A program made the translations under genes and the position numbers. The notes beneath the pieces were generated by a model, which saw nothing but the letters and a program-made list of their open reading frames with translations, had not been told where the DNA came from and did no database searches. Positions 34,140 through 34,945 of a stretch of 34,945 nt of DNA are shown piece after piece. Position 1 is the stretch's first letter. Every line of letters starts with the position of its first letter. Origin of the DNA: a virus; IMG/VR virus record IMGVR_UViG_3300023084_000066, positions 1 to 34,945 of that record, one strand, 5' to 3'.

Positions 34140-34945
34140 ATGGGAATTTTAAATGTTGGTATTTCAAAAGCGAACTCATCTATATTGCTGCCACAAATTT
34201 CAACGGCACAAAGAAATGCCCTACCGCCAGAAAAAGGACACATAATTTTCAATACAGATGATTTTGAAGTTCAATTCTACAACGGAGTAGAGTGGAAAAA
34301 TGCAGGAGCTGCTCCATTTGAAGCAAATGGTGGAACAGTGACAGATGTTGGCGGATATAGAATTCATACTTTCACTGGAGATAATGCGTTTAACGTTACC
34401 GCTGGAACTGGACTTGTAGAATACCTAATTATCGCTGGAGGCGGTGGCGGAGGCGGCTGGGGCGGCGGCGGAGGCGCTGGTGGTTATAAATCCTCTGTTC
34501 AAGGAGAATTATCTGGTGGTGCAACAACAGCAGAAGGAGCTTTATTAGTAGAAGTAGGATCATATTCAGTTAAAGTTGGTCAAGGAGGATCAAGAGGAAC
34601 TACTGCATACACTGGAGGTGGTGCTGGTGGAGATTCTTGGATTATTGGTCCTGGCGGAATTAATATCACATCTTTAGGTGGAGCTGGTGGCGGTTGGTGG
34701 CAAGGTAATGTTCCTCCAGTAGGTGGTTCTGGTGGTGGTGGATCAGGAACTGGCAATGGTTCTGCGGGAACTGCTGGTCAAGGAACTGCTGGAGCTGCTG
34801 GTCAAGGTAATCAATCTAGTCCTTATCTAGGTCATGGTGGAGGTGGAGGAGCTGGTCAAGCAGGATCTCAAGGTTCTGGTGTTACTGGCGGTAAAGGTGG
34901 AGATGGTTTGACCTCCGCTATCACTGGATCTGCTGTTCAACGTGG
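34140..34945 (+). CDS. Glycine-rich tail adhesin, 3'-truncated
   Basis: An ATG frame open for 268 codons to the window end. Residues 1-55 form a fibre mini-module (TAQRNALPPEKGHIIFNTDD, VQFYNGVEW). A short strand region follows (GGYRIHTFTGDNAF, EYLIIAGGG), then a strongly Gly-rich domain with runs of GGGG, GGAGG and GQGT from about residue 99 to the end. The layout EYLIIAGGGG ... VGSYSVKVGQGG is that of phage glycine-rich tail domains; polyglycine-II packed adhesins such as gp38 of T-even-like phages are a functional analogy, not shown homology. It is likely a host-recognition protein. The C-terminus is outside the window. Confidence 0.82.
   Translation, partial: MGILNVGISKANSSILLPQISTAQRNALPPEKGHIIFNTDDFEVQFYNGVEWKNAGAAPFEANGGTVTDVGGYRIHTFTGDNAFNVTAGTGLVEYLIIAGGGGGGGWGGGGGAGGYKSSVQGELSGGATTAEGALLVEVGSYSVKVGQGGSRGTTAYTGGGAGGDSWIIGPGGINITSLGGAGGGWWQGNVPPVGGSGGGGSGTGNGSAGTAGQGTAGAAGQGNQSSPYLGHGGGGGAGQAGSQGSGVTGGKGGDGLTSAITGSAVQR

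Overview
The window is a late structural (tail, baseplate and fibre) gene block of a T4-like myovirus, most likely a marine cyanophage-type phage. The anchor is a clear T4 gp8 baseplate wedge homologue at 8205-10016. Other supports are T4-type late promoter motifs (TATAAATA and CTAAATA) in front of most transcription units, an AT-rich composition, and very long modular structural proteins of the kind found in marine T4-like phages of picocyanobacteria. Host identity is inference; nothing here names it. All genes are on the + strand, and almost every base is coding. I see no tRNA, integrase, insertion sequence, CRISPR array or metabolic gene.

Layout: (1) 2-8146, the 3' part of a giant YHYH-domain virion protein in the position of T4 gene 7; it runs off the left edge. 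(2) 8147-8204, a 58-base gap with three stacked late-promoter motifs. (3) 8205-10016, gp8, enlarged by inserted modules. (4) 10017-10112, a strong terminator, then a late promoter and ribosome binding site. (5) 10113-18197, a 2694-residue protein with DUF4815-like features, in the position of T4 genes 9/10. (6) 18207-18422, a small coiled-coil protein overlapping the next gene. (7) 18400-23271, a 1623-residue fibre-like protein carrying two cupredoxin-like (blue-copper) domains. (8) 23273-23782, a small unrecognised protein. (9) A late promoter, then 23828-33238, a 3136-residue tail-fibre/beta-helix protein. (10) 33248-34108 and 34140-end, two short adhesin-like proteins with a common N-terminal fibre mini-module and quite different C-terminal tips; the second is cut by the right edge.

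The products should work together as baseplate wedge parts (first three genes) and the fibres and adhesins attached to the baseplate (the rest), made late in infection. The most notable feature is modularity. A few domain types recur across these proteins: a GSGY beta-repeat, an F-x-x-GE beta module, a GM-type VTV beta module, a helical CRRD/GGN module, and an RG-x-x-GT module. They are often nested inside one another. The best examples are a cupredoxin domain inserted in a GSGY repeat, a second cupredoxin split by a 66-residue VTV module between its copper-ligand segments, a helical module split by a beta module, and a T4 gp8 core nearly doubled in length by insertions. Module calls rest on reading the translated sequence by eye, without database searches.
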